DNA of 14,380 nt from Brevibacterium sp. p3-SID960. Lineage in GTDB: Bacteria; Actinomycetota; Actinomycetes; Actinomycetales; Brevibacteriaceae. This document shows, one piece after another, positions 1 to 7,904 of this stretch. A model generated the notes under the pieces. The model did not search any database. It was not told the DNA's origin and saw only the letters and a program-made list of their open reading frames with translations. How positions within the stretch are numbered: the first letter of the stretch is position 1; every line of letters starts with the position of its first letter. The stretch is taken from the NCBI RefSeq assembly GCF_025144725.1, contig NZ_JALXKS010000054.1, positions 1 through 14,380 of the forward strand. Reading direction: 5' to 3'. A program made the translations under genes and the position numbers.

Positions 1-45
1 GGGGGGGGGCGCCCCCGGGGGGGCCCCCCCCCCCGGCCCGCCCCG
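1..45. other. G/C-only homopolymer stretch at window edge
   Basis: The first 44-45 bases contain no A or T and consist of long alternating runs of G and C (G9, C5, G7, C11 and so on). No gene or signal can be read here. It looks like low-quality sequence at a contig end rather than real genomic DNA, which would also explain why the expected upstream gene of the transporter operon is missing. Confidence 0.6.
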
Positions 46-55
46 CTCATCTGAC

Positions 56-84
56 CCGCAGCGGCCGCGCCGCGGCCGCTGCGG
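56..84. promoter_or_regulatory. Perfect 14-bp inverted repeat just upstream of the dppB-like gene
   Basis: Positions 56-69 (CCGCAGCGGCCGCG) are the exact reverse complement of 71-84, with a single base between. It ends 4 bp before the AAGGAGG ribosome binding site (89-95) of the first permease gene. It could be an intercistronic hairpin between a lost solute-binding-protein gene and the permease, which often lowers downstream expression or protects the upstream message, or a terminator without a T tract. The function is inferred; the symmetry is seen directly. Confidence 0.55.
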
Positions 85-99
85 ATACAAGGAGGTGGC

Positions 100-1047
100 A
101 TGGCCGGATACCTCATCCGCCGGCTGCTGCAGTTCGTAGTCACCGCTGCGATCGCCTCGGTCATCGTGTTCCTGCTCATGCAGGTGCTGCCCGGCAACGC
201 CGCTCAGGTGGCCCTGGGAACCAACGCCACCCCCGAGGCGGTAGCCCAGCTCGAGCGCACGTACGGTCTGGACCGGCCACTGCCGGTCCAGTACCTGGAC
301 TGGATCTCAGGTGTGCTCACCGGCGACTTCGGCACCTCGTATGTCACCCGCGCACCGATCACCCCGGTCATCGCCGACTCCATCCAGGTCACCCTCATCA
401 TCGTCATCGCCTCGATGGCCGTCGCCCTGCTCATCGCCGTGCCGCTGGGTTCGCTGGCTGCGGTGTTCCAGAAGCGCACGCTCGGCACCGCGATCTCTGC
501 GGCCAGCCAGGTCGGCATCGCCGTGCCGAACTTCCTCGCCGCCATCATCCTCATCATGATCTTCTCCTTGGGCCTCGGCTGGTTCCCCTCCAGCGGCTGG
601 GCCGCCCCGATTGAGGGCTTCGGCCGGTTCCTCGCACGGCTGGCCCTGCCGGTGCTGGCGCTGGCGCTCGTGCAGGCGGCGATCCTCACCCGCTACGTCC
701 GTTCGGCCGTGCTCGAGGTGATGCGCGAGGACTTTCTGCGCACCGCCCGCGCCAAAGGGCTGACGAAACCGCAGGCGCTCGTACGCCACGGGCTGCGCAA
801 CGCCGCTATCCCCGTCGTCACCGTCGCCGGCATCCAGCTGGCCACGATGCTCATCGGCGCCGTCGTCATCGAACAGGTCTTCGTCATCCCCGGCATGGGC
901 TCCGAACTCGTGCGGGCTGTGGCCAACCGCGACCTTGTCACCGTCCAGGGCATCGTCATGGTCCTCGTCGTGCTCGTCCTGCTGCTCAACCTCATCGTCG
1001 ACCTGCTCTACACCGTCCTCGACCCGCGCGTCAGGAGGGCCGCATGA
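100..1047 (+). CDS. ABC peptide/nickel-type importer permease, DppB/OppB-like
   Basis: This is a 315-residue inner-membrane permease of the binding-protein-dependent importer family (BPD_transp_1), one half of the membrane channel of a dipeptide/oligopeptide-type ABC transporter. The N-terminus carries the family's usual YLIRRLLQ start and a first membrane segment at about residues 8-30, a periplasm-side loop with the GLDRPLPVQYLDW motif typical of DppB, then about five further hydrophobic segments. The cytoplasmic EAA loop, which docks on the ATPase, lies near residues 208-230 (ARAKG, with Gly220 conserved). Length is normal for the family. The ATG is preceded by AAGGAGG with a 4-nt gap. Its stop overlaps the next start (ATGA). 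The substrate cannot be told from the sequence; nickel and glutathione transporters share the same fold. Confidence 0.93.
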   Translation: MAGYLIRRLLQFVVTAAIASVIVFLLMQVLPGNAAQVALGTNATPEAVAQLERTYGLDRPLPVQYLDWISGVLTGDFGTSYVTRAPITPVIADSIQVTLIIVIASMAVALLIAVPLGSLAAVFQKRTLGTAISAASQVGIAVPNFLAAIILIMIFSLGLGWFPSSGWAAPIEGFGRFLARLALPVLALALVQAAILTRYVRSAVLEVMREDFLRTARAKGLTKPQALVRHGLRNAAIPVVTVAGIQLATMLIGAVVIEQVFVIPGMGSELVRAVANRDLVTVQGIVMVLVVLVLLLNLIVDLLYTVLDPRVRRAA

Positions 1048-1892
1048 ACACCCGTCTCGTCGCCAGCCGCCGCTACAAGGCCGACGCCTCGCTCGTCATC
1101 GGAATCGCGCTCATCGGCATCGTCATCGGCATGGCGCTCGTGTCGTATCTGTGGACGCCGTACAACCCCACCCAGGCGATGCCCGCCGACCGGCTGCAGG
1201 GCATGTCAGCCGACCACATCTTCGGCACCGACCGGTACGGCCGCGACACCTTCACCTGGATCATGTACGGCGCGCGCGTCACCCTGCTCGTCGGCGTCGT
1301 CTCCGTCGCCATCGCCGCCCTCATCGGAGTGCCGCTGGGCGTGCTGGCTGGGATGACCCCCTACGGGTGGCTGTCCGGGCTCATCATGCGCGGCAACGAC
1401 CTGCTGCTCGCCTTCCCCGCGCTGCTGCTGGCGATCGTGTTCTCCGCCGTGTTCGGTCCCGGCACCGGACCTGCGATGGTGGCTCTCGGCATCGCCTCGA
1501 TCCCCGGTTTCGCCCGCGTCGCCCGATCCGGGACCCTGCAGGTGATGAGCACCGAGTACATCATGGCCGCCCGGGCAGCCAATCGCCGGATCCTGCCGAT
1601 CGCTGTCTTCCACGTGCTGCCCAATATCGCTGGGATGATCATCGTGCAGGCCTCCGTCGCCTTCGCACTTGCCATCCTCGCCGAGGCGGGGCTGTCCTTC
1701 CTGGGTCTGGGCACCCAGTCGCCGACCCCTTCGTGGGGTCGGATGCTGCAGGAGTCCCAGCAGTACCTGTCCTCTCATCCGATGCTCGCCCTGTGGCCGG
1801 GCCTGTTCATCGCCGCCGCTGTGCTCGGGTTCAACCTCCTCGGCGACGGGCTTCGCGACCGCTTCGACCCGAAGCTGAAAGGACGTGACTGA
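1044..1892 (+). CDS. ABC peptide/nickel-type importer permease, DppC/OppC-like
   Basis: This 282-residue membrane protein is the second permease of the importer. It has the DppC-type layout: a membrane anchor at about residues 17-37, a short external segment with the hallmark FGTDRYGRDTFTW motif near residue 65-75, then about five membrane segments, ending with the SFLGLG and PSWGRML motifs and the terminal NLLGDGLRDRFDPK sequence seen across the family. The EAA loop is recognisable (EYIMAARAAN to HVLPN), but the otherwise near-invariant Gly is Asn180. AGGAGG lies 5 nt before the ATG, and the start overlaps the dppB-like stop by 4 bp, so the two are translationally coupled. The gene overlaps or abuts the ATPase gene that follows. 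Confidence 0.93.
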   Translation: MNTRLVASRRYKADASLVIGIALIGIVIGMALVSYLWTPYNPTQAMPADRLQGMSADHIFGTDRYGRDTFTWIMYGARVTLLVGVVSVAIAALIGVPLGVLAGMTPYGWLSGLIMRGNDLLLAFPALLLAIVFSAVFGPGTGPAMVALGIASIPGFARVARSGTLQVMSTEYIMAARAANRRILPIAVFHVLPNIAGMIIVQASVAFALAILAEAGLSFLGLGTQSPTPSWGRMLQESQQYLSSHPMLALWPGLFIAAAVLGFNLLGDGLRDRFDPKLKGRD

Positions 1893-1893
1893 C

Positions 1894-3747
1894 ATGCCCG
1901 CCCACACCAGCGCCGCCACTCCGCCGGCACCGGTGAGCAAGCGCAGCCTGCTCGAAGTCACCGACCTGTCGATCACCACCGCGCAGACCACGCTCGTGCA
2001 CCCGACGTCGTTCACCATCGCCCCCGGCGAGCGGGTCGGGCTCATCGGCGAATCCGGGTCCGGGAAATCGCTTACCTCCTCAGCGGTCATGGGCCTGCTG
2101 CCAGACGAGCTCACCGCCACCGGCTCGATCACGCTCACCGGCACTCAGGGCAATCTGCTGGAGCGCTCCGACCGGCAGATCGCCCGGCTGCGCGGGCTGA
2201 ACATGAGCATGGTGTTCCAGGAGCCGATGAGCGCACTCAACCCGCTCATGCGCGTCGGCGCCCAGGTCGCTGAGGTCATGCGCATCCACCGCACCCAGTC
2301 GAAGACGAGCGCTGCGAAACGTGCGATCGACCTGCTGGGTCTCGTCCAGCTGCCCGACCCGCAGACCACCGCCCGGGCGTACCCGCACCAGCTCTCCGGC
2401 GGGCAGCGCCAACGGGTGATGCTCGCGATGGCGCTGGCGAATGACCCGCAGCTGCTCATCTGCGATGAGCCGACCACCGCCCTCGACGTCACGGTCCAGC
2501 GGCAGGTCCTCGACCTCGTGCTCGACGCCGTCACCACCTCGGACACGGGGCTGCTGTTCATCACTCATGATCTGGCCGTCGTGGCCAGTGTCTGCGAGAA
2601 GGTCATGGTGATGTACCACGGCGAGATCGTCGAAGCCGGTGCCACCGAGCAGATCTTCACCGACCCGCAGCACGACTACACCCGCGGGCTGCTCGCCGCC
2701 TCCGACCTGACGGCCACCGACGATGACGGCCGGCTCTTCACCATCGCCACCGCTCGCGCCTACGATGCCGCCCGGCTCAGCCGGTCCCGCTTCACCCCGC
2801 CCGAGCCGCAGGTCGCCACCGCCTCGGGACCGGCCGACGACACGGGTGCGGTCGACGGTACAGGGCCGGTCGACGGTACGGGGCCGGCCGGCGACACCCG
2901 ACCGCAGACCGCCTTCAGGCCCGACGCAGCACAGGAGCAGGCGCCGCTGATCGAGATCGAGGCCCTGCACAAGACCTATCAGCGCACGAAGTCCGGGCTG
3001 TTCAGCAGAGCCGACACCGTCGATGCGCTCACTGACGTATCGCTGAGCATCCGGGCCGGGCAGCGCTTCGGCATCGTCGGCGAATCCGGGTCGGGCAAGT
3101 CGACGCTGCTCAAGATCCTCTCCGGGCTCGAACCGCTCACCAGCGGGTACGTCCGCGTCGGGGACTGCGAGATCGCCTCGGCCACCCAAGCGCAGCTGCG
3201 AGCGATGCGCGAGGAGCTGCAGATCGTCTTCCAGGACCCCTTCGCCAGCCTCGACCCGCGCATGCAGGTCGCCGACATCGTCGCCGAACCGCTGGTGGCC
3301 ATGGGCGTGCCGGCCGCCCAGCGGCGGGAGAAGGTCAGCGAGATGCTCGAAGCCGTCGGCCTCGACGCCGGCAGCAGCACCCGGTATCCGCACCAGTTCT
3401 CCGGCGGGCAGCGTCAGCGCATCTCGATTGCGCGTGCGCTCGTGTGCCGCCCGCGGATCCTCGTCGCCGATGAACCGGTCTCCGCCCTCGACGTCTCCGT
3501 CCGCGCCCAGGTGCTCAACCTGCTCACCGACCTCGTCGAGGACTACGAGCTCACCCTCGTGTTCGTCTCCCACGACCTCGGGGTCGTGCGCCACCTGTGC
3601 TCCGATGTCGTCGTCATGAAGGACGGCCGGATCGTCGAATCAGGGGACGTCGCCTCGATCTACGACCACCCGCAGCACGAGTACACCGCCTCGCTCGTCG
3701 CCGCCACACCCACGCTCGCCGCCGCTCTGAATGACCGGGCCGGCTGA
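1894..3747 (+). CDS. Fused double ATPase of peptide-type ABC importer, DppD-DppF-like
   Basis: This 617-residue cytoplasmic protein holds both ATP-binding subunits of the importer in one chain. Domain 1 has Walker A GESGSGKS at about 52-59, signature LSGGQRQ near 168, Walker B LLICDEP near 187 and the H-loop ITHDL near 223. Domain 2 has Walker A from residue 396, signature FSGGQRQR near 502, Walker B ILVADEP near 523 and VSHDL near 559. Both sites therefore look active. The linker (about 300-345) contains a six-residue repeat (DGTGPV-like) and is probably flexible. A GTG at 1885 is in frame, but the AAAGGA at 1878-1883 is only 1 nt from it and 10 nt from the ATG at 1894, so ATG is preferred. 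Fusions of this kind are common in actinobacteria. Confidence 0.92.
   Translation: MPAHTSAATPPAPVSKRSLLEVTDLSITTAQTTLVHPTSFTIAPGERVGLIGESGSGKSLTSSAVMGLLPDELTATGSITLTGTQGNLLERSDRQIARLRGLNMSMVFQEPMSALNPLMRVGAQVAEVMRIHRTQSKTSAAKRAIDLLGLVQLPDPQTTARAYPHQLSGGQRQRVMLAMALANDPQLLICDEPTTALDVTVQRQVLDLVLDAVTTSDTGLLFITHDLAVVASVCEKVMVMYHGEIVEAGATEQIFTDPQHDYTRGLLAASDLTATDDDGRLFTIATARAYDAARLSRSRFTPPEPQVATASGPADDTGAVDGTGPVDGTGPAGDTRPQTAFRPDAAQEQAPLIEIEALHKTYQRTKSGLFSRADTVDALTDVSLSIRAGQRFGIVGESGSGKSTLLKILSGLEPLTSGYVRVGDCEIASATQAQLRAMREELQIVFQDPFASLDPRMQVADIVAEPLVAMGVPAAQRREKVSEMLEAVGLDAGSSTRYPHQFSGGQRQRISIARALVCRPRILVADEPVSALDVSVRAQVLNLLTDLVEDYELTLVFVSHDLGVVRHLCSDVVVMKDGRIVESGDVASIYDHPQHEYTASLVAATPTLAAALNDRAG
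2833..2904 (+). repeat. Degenerate 18-bp tandem repeat in the ATPase linker
   Basis: Four consecutive 18-bp units encode ADDTGA, VDGTGP, VDGTGP and AGDTRP. The central pair (2851-2868 and 2869-2886) differ at a single base. The repeat is in frame and falls in the linker between the two ATP-binding domains, so slippage would change linker length by six residues without breaking the protein. Confidence 0.75.
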
Positions 3748-3765
3748 GAGCACGGAAGGACCGCC

Positions 3766-5160
3766 ATGGATACCACGCTCGCCGATGCCAGCGCCGCCGA
3801 ACTGCGCGCCGCCTACGTCGCAGGCCGGACCGACCCGGTCGCAGTCCTCGACGCCGTCAAGGAGCGCGTCGAGACATGCGAACCGACAGTCAACGCCCTC
3901 TGGCATGCCGACTTCGACTCCGCCCGGCAGGCAGCCGAGGCATCAGCGGCCCGCTGGCAGGCCGGAAAACCGCTCTCGGAGCTGGACGGCGTGCCGGTGA
4001 CGATCAAGGAGAACATCGCCTGGGCCGGGGTCGGGATGCCCGGCGGCCACAATGCCGGCGATCCGCCGATTGCCGAGGAGAACGCCCCGATCACCGACCG
4101 GCTGCTGGAAGCCGGGGCAGTGCTCTTCGCCTCGACCGTCATGCCCGACTGGGGGATGCTGTCCTCGGGAGTGTCGTCACGTCACGGCATCACCCGATCA
4201 CCGCTCAACCCGGAGCTGACGACCGGCGGATCATCCTCGGGTGCCGGTGCGGCCGCGGCTGCCGGGTACGGGCCGATCCACATCGGCTCCGACATCGGCG
4301 GGTCGATCCGCCTGCCGGGCACCTGGCTGGGCTTGGCGACCCTGAAGCCGAGCTTCGGGCGGGTGCCGCTCTCAGCGCCCTACCTGGGCCGGTGCGCAGG
4401 CCCCCTGGCCCGCCGGATGAGCGACGTCATCGACGCAATGGAGGTCATCGGCCGGCCCGATGATCGCGACTACTCCCAGCTGCCGGCCACCGCGGACAGC
4501 TACCGGGATGAGGAATTCGACGTCACCGGGCTGCGGGTGGCCGTGCACACCGATGCTGGGTGCGGCAGTGCAACCGATCCCGAGGTGGCCGCCGCCGTCG
4601 ATGCTGCCGCTGCGGTCCTCGATGGCGCTGGGGCGAGAGTCGAGCAGATCACCCCGTTCATGGACCAGGAGCTGCTGGTCGATATCGATCGGTTCTGGCG
4701 GGTGCGCTCGTGGGCGGACTTCAAAGCCCTCGACGATGCCGACAGGCGCATGATCCTGCCCTATGTCGCCCAATGGTGCTGGGCCGGAGCCGACATCTCA
4801 GCGACCGAGCTGCTGCGCTGCTACCACTCGATCCAGGAGATGCGCCGGCGCACGATCGCGGCGACGGCTGCCTATGACTTCGTGCTCTCCCCGGTCGCGC
4901 CGATGGCCGCGTTCCCAGCGGACTGGCCGATGCCGTTCAACGACGCGACCCAGCCGATGCAGCACATCTCCTTCACTGTGCCCTACAACATGTCCGAACA
5001 ACCGGCCTCCTCCGTGCCGGCCGGATACACAGCTGACGGCCGGACGATCGGCCTGCAGGTCGCCGGCCGCCGCTTCGACGACCGGGGAGTGCTGACCCTG
5101 TCCGAATGGTTCGAATCCGCGCTTGAGGTGCCGCTGGCCCCGCGCACGGTGGGCGTCTGA
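3766..5160 (+). CDS. Amidase-signature family hydrolase
   Basis: This 464-residue protein belongs to the amidase signature family (GatA, FAAH and bacterial amidases), which hydrolyses C-N amide bonds. The Ser-cisSer-Lys triad is complete: Lys81 in VTIKENI, cis-Ser156 in the TTGGSSSGAG motif, and nucleophile Ser180 in GSDIGGSIR, with the same 24-residue spacing as Ser217/Ser241 of FAAH. The C-terminus has the usual PASSVPAGYTADG and IGLQVAGRRFDD motifs. No signal peptide is visible, so it should act in the cytoplasm. GGAAGGA lies 5 nt before the ATG, and the gene starts 18 bp after the importer ATPase, so it is probably the last gene of that operon and acts on an imported amide or peptide-like compound. 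No gatC or gatB is nearby, which argues against a role in Gln-tRNA formation. Substrate is unknown. Confidence 0.92.
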   Translation: MDTTLADASAAELRAAYVAGRTDPVAVLDAVKERVETCEPTVNALWHADFDSARQAAEASAARWQAGKPLSELDGVPVTIKENIAWAGVGMPGGHNAGDPPIAEENAPITDRLLEAGAVLFASTVMPDWGMLSSGVSSRHGITRSPLNPELTTGGSSSGAGAAAAAGYGPIHIGSDIGGSIRLPGTWLGLATLKPSFGRVPLSAPYLGRCAGPLARRMSDVIDAMEVIGRPDDRDYSQLPATADSYRDEEFDVTGLRVAVHTDAGCGSATDPEVAAAVDAAAAVLDGAGARVEQITPFMDQELLVDIDRFWRVRSWADFKALDDADRRMILPYVAQWCWAGADISATELLRCYHSIQEMRRRTIAATAAYDFVLSPVAPMAAFPADWPMPFNDATQPMQHISFTVPYNMSEQPASSVPAGYTADGRTIGLQVAGRRFDDRGVLTLSEWFESALEVPLAPRTVGV

Positions 5161-5161
5161 C

Positions 5162-6088
5162 TCAGCGCAGGAAGAGCCTCTGCAGCCGAGTCGATGTCAG
5201 TGCCACACCGATGACGATCATGCCGGCGAAGTAGACGATGTGGATCCAGGCCGGGCTGGTCGCTGCGCCCAGAACCGTCAGGCGCATGAGCTCGACGCCG
5301 TGCCACAGCGGCAGCGCCTGGACCACCCACTGCACGGCGGCTGGGTAGACATCGATGGGGTAGAAGGTCGCCGAGAACAGGAATAGCGGCTGCAGGATGA
5401 CGAAGATCCAGTCGAGCTGGTACCAGCCGGAGAAGAAGCTCGTGATTCCCATGCCGATCGCGGCGAACGCGAAGGCCATGAGCATTGCGACGCCGAGTGC
5501 GGTGAGCGACCATGGGGAGGCGAGCAGCCCGAGGGCGAACATGACGGCGACGAAGCCACAGGCGTAGAGGAAGCCGCGGAAGACTGCCATGAGGATCTCA
5601 CCGAGGGCCACGTCGAGCGGGCCGAGCGAGGTGGTGAGCATCGCCTCGTAGAGCCGGCCGTGCTTGAGGCGGAAGAACACGTTGACCGTCGAGTCCATGA
5701 CCGCGCCGTTCATCGCCGAAGCGGCCAGCAGAGCTGGTGCGATATAGGCGGCATAGCTGATCGTCTGGCCTTCGTAGTCGACACTGCCGATGAGGGAGCC
5801 GAGCCCCAGGCCCATGGCCAGCAGGTAGAGGATCGGCTCGAGCACGCCGGTGGCGATGAGGATGAAGTTGTTGTGCCGGAGGACCTGCAGGCCGCGGGCC
5901 ACCACGGCCCGGGCATTGCCGGCGTAGAAGGCGCGCACCCGGCCCGGGCGCGGAGCGGCCAGTGCGCCGGCGGTGCTGCCTGACGGTCCGCCGTCAGCAG
6001 GCAGGGCGTGTGTGTGCGGACTGCCCGGCCTCTGCGAACCGGGAGGCTGCGGACTGGGCGGCCCCTGCGGACCGGGCGGCTGCGTCAT
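5162..6088 (-). CDS. ABC-2 type exporter permease (DrrB/NodJ-like), second of pair
   Basis: This 308-residue integral membrane protein is an ABC-2 family permease. A cytoplasmic N-terminus rich in Pro, Gly and Gln (about residues 1-50) precedes an ABC-2 core with six hydrophobic segments from about residue 75 to the end. Family-type features include the first segment ILIATGVLEPILYLLAMGLGLG, a conserved GRLYEAMLTTSLGPLDVALGE cytoplasmic stretch, and a late LFLFSATFYPIDVYP motif followed by LPLWHGVELMR. An open frame continues upstream to 6856 but is only the antisense-frame overlap of the neighbouring permease; the ATG at 6088 is preceded by GGAGG about 8 nt away and overlaps the upstream gene's stop (ATGA), so it is the real start. 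It pairs with the permease encoded upstream. Substrate is unknown. Confidence 0.9.
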   Translation of the reverse strand: MTQPPGPQGPPSPQPPGSQRPGSPHTHALPADGGPSGSTAGALAAPRPGRVRAFYAGNARAVVARGLQVLRHNNFILIATGVLEPILYLLAMGLGLGSLIGSVDYEGQTISYAAYIAPALLAASAMNGAVMDSTVNVFFRLKHGRLYEAMLTTSLGPLDVALGEILMAVFRGFLYACGFVAVMFALGLLASPWSLTALGVAMLMAFAFAAIGMGITSFFSGWYQLDWIFVILQPLFLFSATFYPIDVYPAAVQWVVQALPLWHGVELMRLTVLGAATSPAWIHIVYFAGMIVIGVALTSTRLQRLFLR

Positions 6089-6924
6089 GAGGTCAGCCTC
6101 CGGGCGAACAGGCGCATCGCGATGAGCAGGCCGGCGGCACTGGGGATGATGATGCAGGCAAGGTGCACAGCGACCATGACCCCGGTCATCGGCTGGTGAT
6201 AGGACAGCAGCCGCCCGAGTTCGGTGGTGTGCCACAGCGGAGACAGCCAGCCGATCCACTGCACCGACAGCGGCAGATTCCCCAGCGGGAAGAACGTGCC
6301 GGAGAACAGCATGAGCGGCATGACGACGACACGCTGGATGAGCGCGAACTGACCGGAATCGCGCGTGAGCGTGGCGGTGAAGGCCATGACCGGGAAGCCG
6401 AGCGCAGTCCCGCCCACGGCGGCCAGCGGGATCATGAGCCAGCCGGTGGCCGGGTTCGGCACGGCGTCGAAGACGAGGGCGATGATGAGGAAGTAGATCG
6501 TCGTGATCGCAGCGACCCGGATGACCGTCGCCAGAGCTGCGCCGAGCGCGATCTGCGCTGGAGTCAGTGTGGTGGCGGCCGCCGCCCAGTAGCCGCGATT
6601 CCACCGGAACCCGGCCATCACCGGGTAGGTGGATTCCTCGACGGCGAACATCATCGCCGCTGTCGCCAGCATCGCCGGGGCGACGAAGAGCAGATACGGC
6701 ACCCCGCCGACACCGTCGGGCTGGGCGGAGTCGACGACGGTGCCCAGTCCCAGACCGAGGGAGAAGATGTAGAACACCGGGGTGAGCACGGTGACAGCCA
6801 GGGTCGTCTTGATGAACCGCAGGGAGAACAGCAGCTGCTTCTCGGCCACCAGCCACGGGCCGGCCCGGCGCACCGCCTGGCGCTGGCGGGCGTGTGTGCC
6901 GGGCGCGTCGATGTCGGTGCTCAT
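6085..6924 (-). CDS. ABC-2 type exporter permease (DrrB/NodJ-like), first of pair
   Basis: This 279-residue membrane protein is a second ABC-2 permease, diverged from its neighbour but with the same topology: a basic cytoplasmic N-terminus, a first segment near residues 37-62 (TLAVTVLTPVFYIFSLGLGLG), the ESTYPVMAGFRWNRGYW stretch in the place of the cytoplasmic core motif, then four to five more segments, with LMLFSGTFFPLGNLP and LSPLWHTTELGR near residues 205-235. The two permeases would form a heterodimer served by the upstream ATPase. Its ATG overlaps the ATPase stop by 4 bp, and its own stop overlaps the next start by 4 bp. A GGAG lies about 12 nt upstream of the start, which is a weak ribosome site consistent with coupling. 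Confidence 0.9.
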   Translation of the reverse strand: MSTDIDAPGTHARQRQAVRRAGPWLVAEKQLLFSLRFIKTTLAVTVLTPVFYIFSLGLGLGTVVDSAQPDGVGGVPYLLFVAPAMLATAAMMFAVEESTYPVMAGFRWNRGYWAAAATTLTPAQIALGAALATVIRVAAITTIYFLIIALVFDAVPNPATGWLMIPLAAVGGTALGFPVMAFTATLTRDSGQFALIQRVVVMPLMLFSGTFFPLGNLPLSVQWIGWLSPLWHTTELGRLLSYHQPMTGVMVAVHLACIIIPSAAGLLIAMRLFARRLTS

Positions 6925-7904
6925 TCGATGAGGCTCCGTCCGGTGAGCCTGAGGAAAACGTCCTCGAGGCTGGAGCGGCGCACGAGCGCGGTCAGCGGAG
7001 CGAATCCGGCCTCCCGGATCGCTGCGAGTGCGGCGTCACCGTCGCCGCTGTAGAGCAACAGCCGGTCAGGCAGCACCTCGATGCGCTCGCAGTACCGTTC
7101 GAGCGCCGGGGCCTGCTCTTCGTTGCGGTCGATGCCGAAGCGCAGCTCGAGCACCTCCCGGGTCGAATAGCGGCGGATGAGCTCGCTCGGCGCTCCCTCG
7201 GCCATGACCCGGCCGTGGTCGACGACGATGAGCCGGTCGCACAGCTGCTCGGCCTCATCCATGTAATGCGTCGTGAGCACGAGCGTGACGCCCTTCTGCT
7301 TGAGCCGGTAGAGTCGGTCCCACAGGATGTGCCGGGCCTGCGGGTCGAGCCCGGTGGTCGGCTCATCGAGCATCAGCAGGCTGGGATCGTTGACCAGCGA
7401 CCGGGCGATCGTCAGCCGGCGCTTCATGCCACCGGAGAGCTCATCGACCCGGGCGCTGCGCTTTTCGCGCAGATTGGCGAAGTCGAGCAGCTCATCGGCC
7501 TTCGCCTTGGCGTAGGCGCGCGGGTACCCGAAGTAGCGGGCGTAGAAGACGAGGTTGTCGAAGACCGAGAGCTCCTCGTCGAGATTGTCCTGCTGTGGGA
7601 TGACGCCGAGCCGAGCGCGGATCTGCGGGCCGTTGACGTTGGGATCGAGGCCGAGCACACTCAGCTGCCCGCCGGTGCGCGGCAGCGTCGCACCGATCAT
7701 GCGCATCGTCGTCGACTTCCCCGCCCCGTTCGGGCCGAGAAGACCGAAACTTTCACCAGGAGTGACGGTGAAGTCGATGCCGTCGACGGCGGCGAAGTCG
7801 CCGTAGCTCTTCGCCAGGCCCGAGGCGGAGATGACCGGCTCTGGTTCGCTCACCTGGTTGGCCGGTTCGCTCACCTGGCCGGCCGGGGACGTGTCTGCAC
7901 TCAC
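6921..7904 (-). CDS. ABC-2 exporter ATP-binding protein (DrrA/NodI-like)
   Basis: This is the ATPase of the exporter, 327 residues from the chosen GTG. Walker A GPNGAGKST is at about 57-65, the Q-loop is in GVIPQQDN, the signature LSGGMKRR follows, Walker B is LLMLDEPTTGLDP and the H-loop is TTHYMDEAE. A C-terminal extension (EVLELRFG to SSLEDVFLRLTGRSL) is the DUF4162-type tail common to DrrA and NodI proteins. An in-frame GTG at 7922 would add six residues. I prefer 7904 because TACAGT (7917-7912, minus strand) ends exactly 7 nt before it, fitting a leaderless transcript, and no ribosome site precedes either codon. A 21-bp direct repeat near the start encodes two QVSEP copies. It is the first gene of a three-gene operon; substrate is unknown (drug, lipid or polysaccharide are all possible for this family). 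Confidence 0.92.
   Translation of the reverse strand: MSADTSPAGQVSEPANQVSEPEPVISASGLAKSYGDFAAVDGIDFTVTPGESFGLLGPNGAGKSTTMRMIGATLPRTGGQLSVLGLDPNVNGPQIRARLGVIPQQDNLDEELSVFDNLVFYARYFGYPRAYAKAKADELLDFANLREKRSARVDELSGGMKRRLTIARSLVNDPSLLMLDEPTTGLDPQARHILWDRLYRLKQKGVTLVLTTHYMDEAEQLCDRLIVVDHGRVMAEGAPSELIRRYSTREVLELRFGIDRNEEQAPALERYCERIEVLPDRLLLYSGDGDAALAAIREAGFAPLTALVRRSSLEDVFLRLTGRSLIE
7843..7884 (-). repeat. 21-bp direct repeat in the 5' end of the exporter ATPase gene
   Basis: The 15-bp core GGTTCGCTCACCTGG occurs at 7843-7857 and again at 7864-7878, a period of 21 bp. It encodes two copies of a seven-residue unit ending QVSEP in the variable N-terminal tail before the ATP-binding domain, so copy number could change without breaking the frame. 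Confidence 0.75.

Noticed and set aside
1206..2144. Minus-strand open frame of 312 codons
   Set aside because: It spans the end of the DppC-like gene and the start of the ATPase gene in antisense and has no protein-like features.
2080..3594. Long open frame (504 codons) on the minus strand
   Set aside because: It lies fully antisense to the fused ATPase, whose motifs are unmistakable; its translation is compositionally odd and matches no family. High-GC DNA often gives such shadows.
6089..6856. Upstream extension of the second exporter permease to 564 residues
   Set aside because: The extra part overlaps the first permease gene in another frame and reads as Arg/His-rich noise; a good ribosome site and ATGA overlap support the start at 6088.
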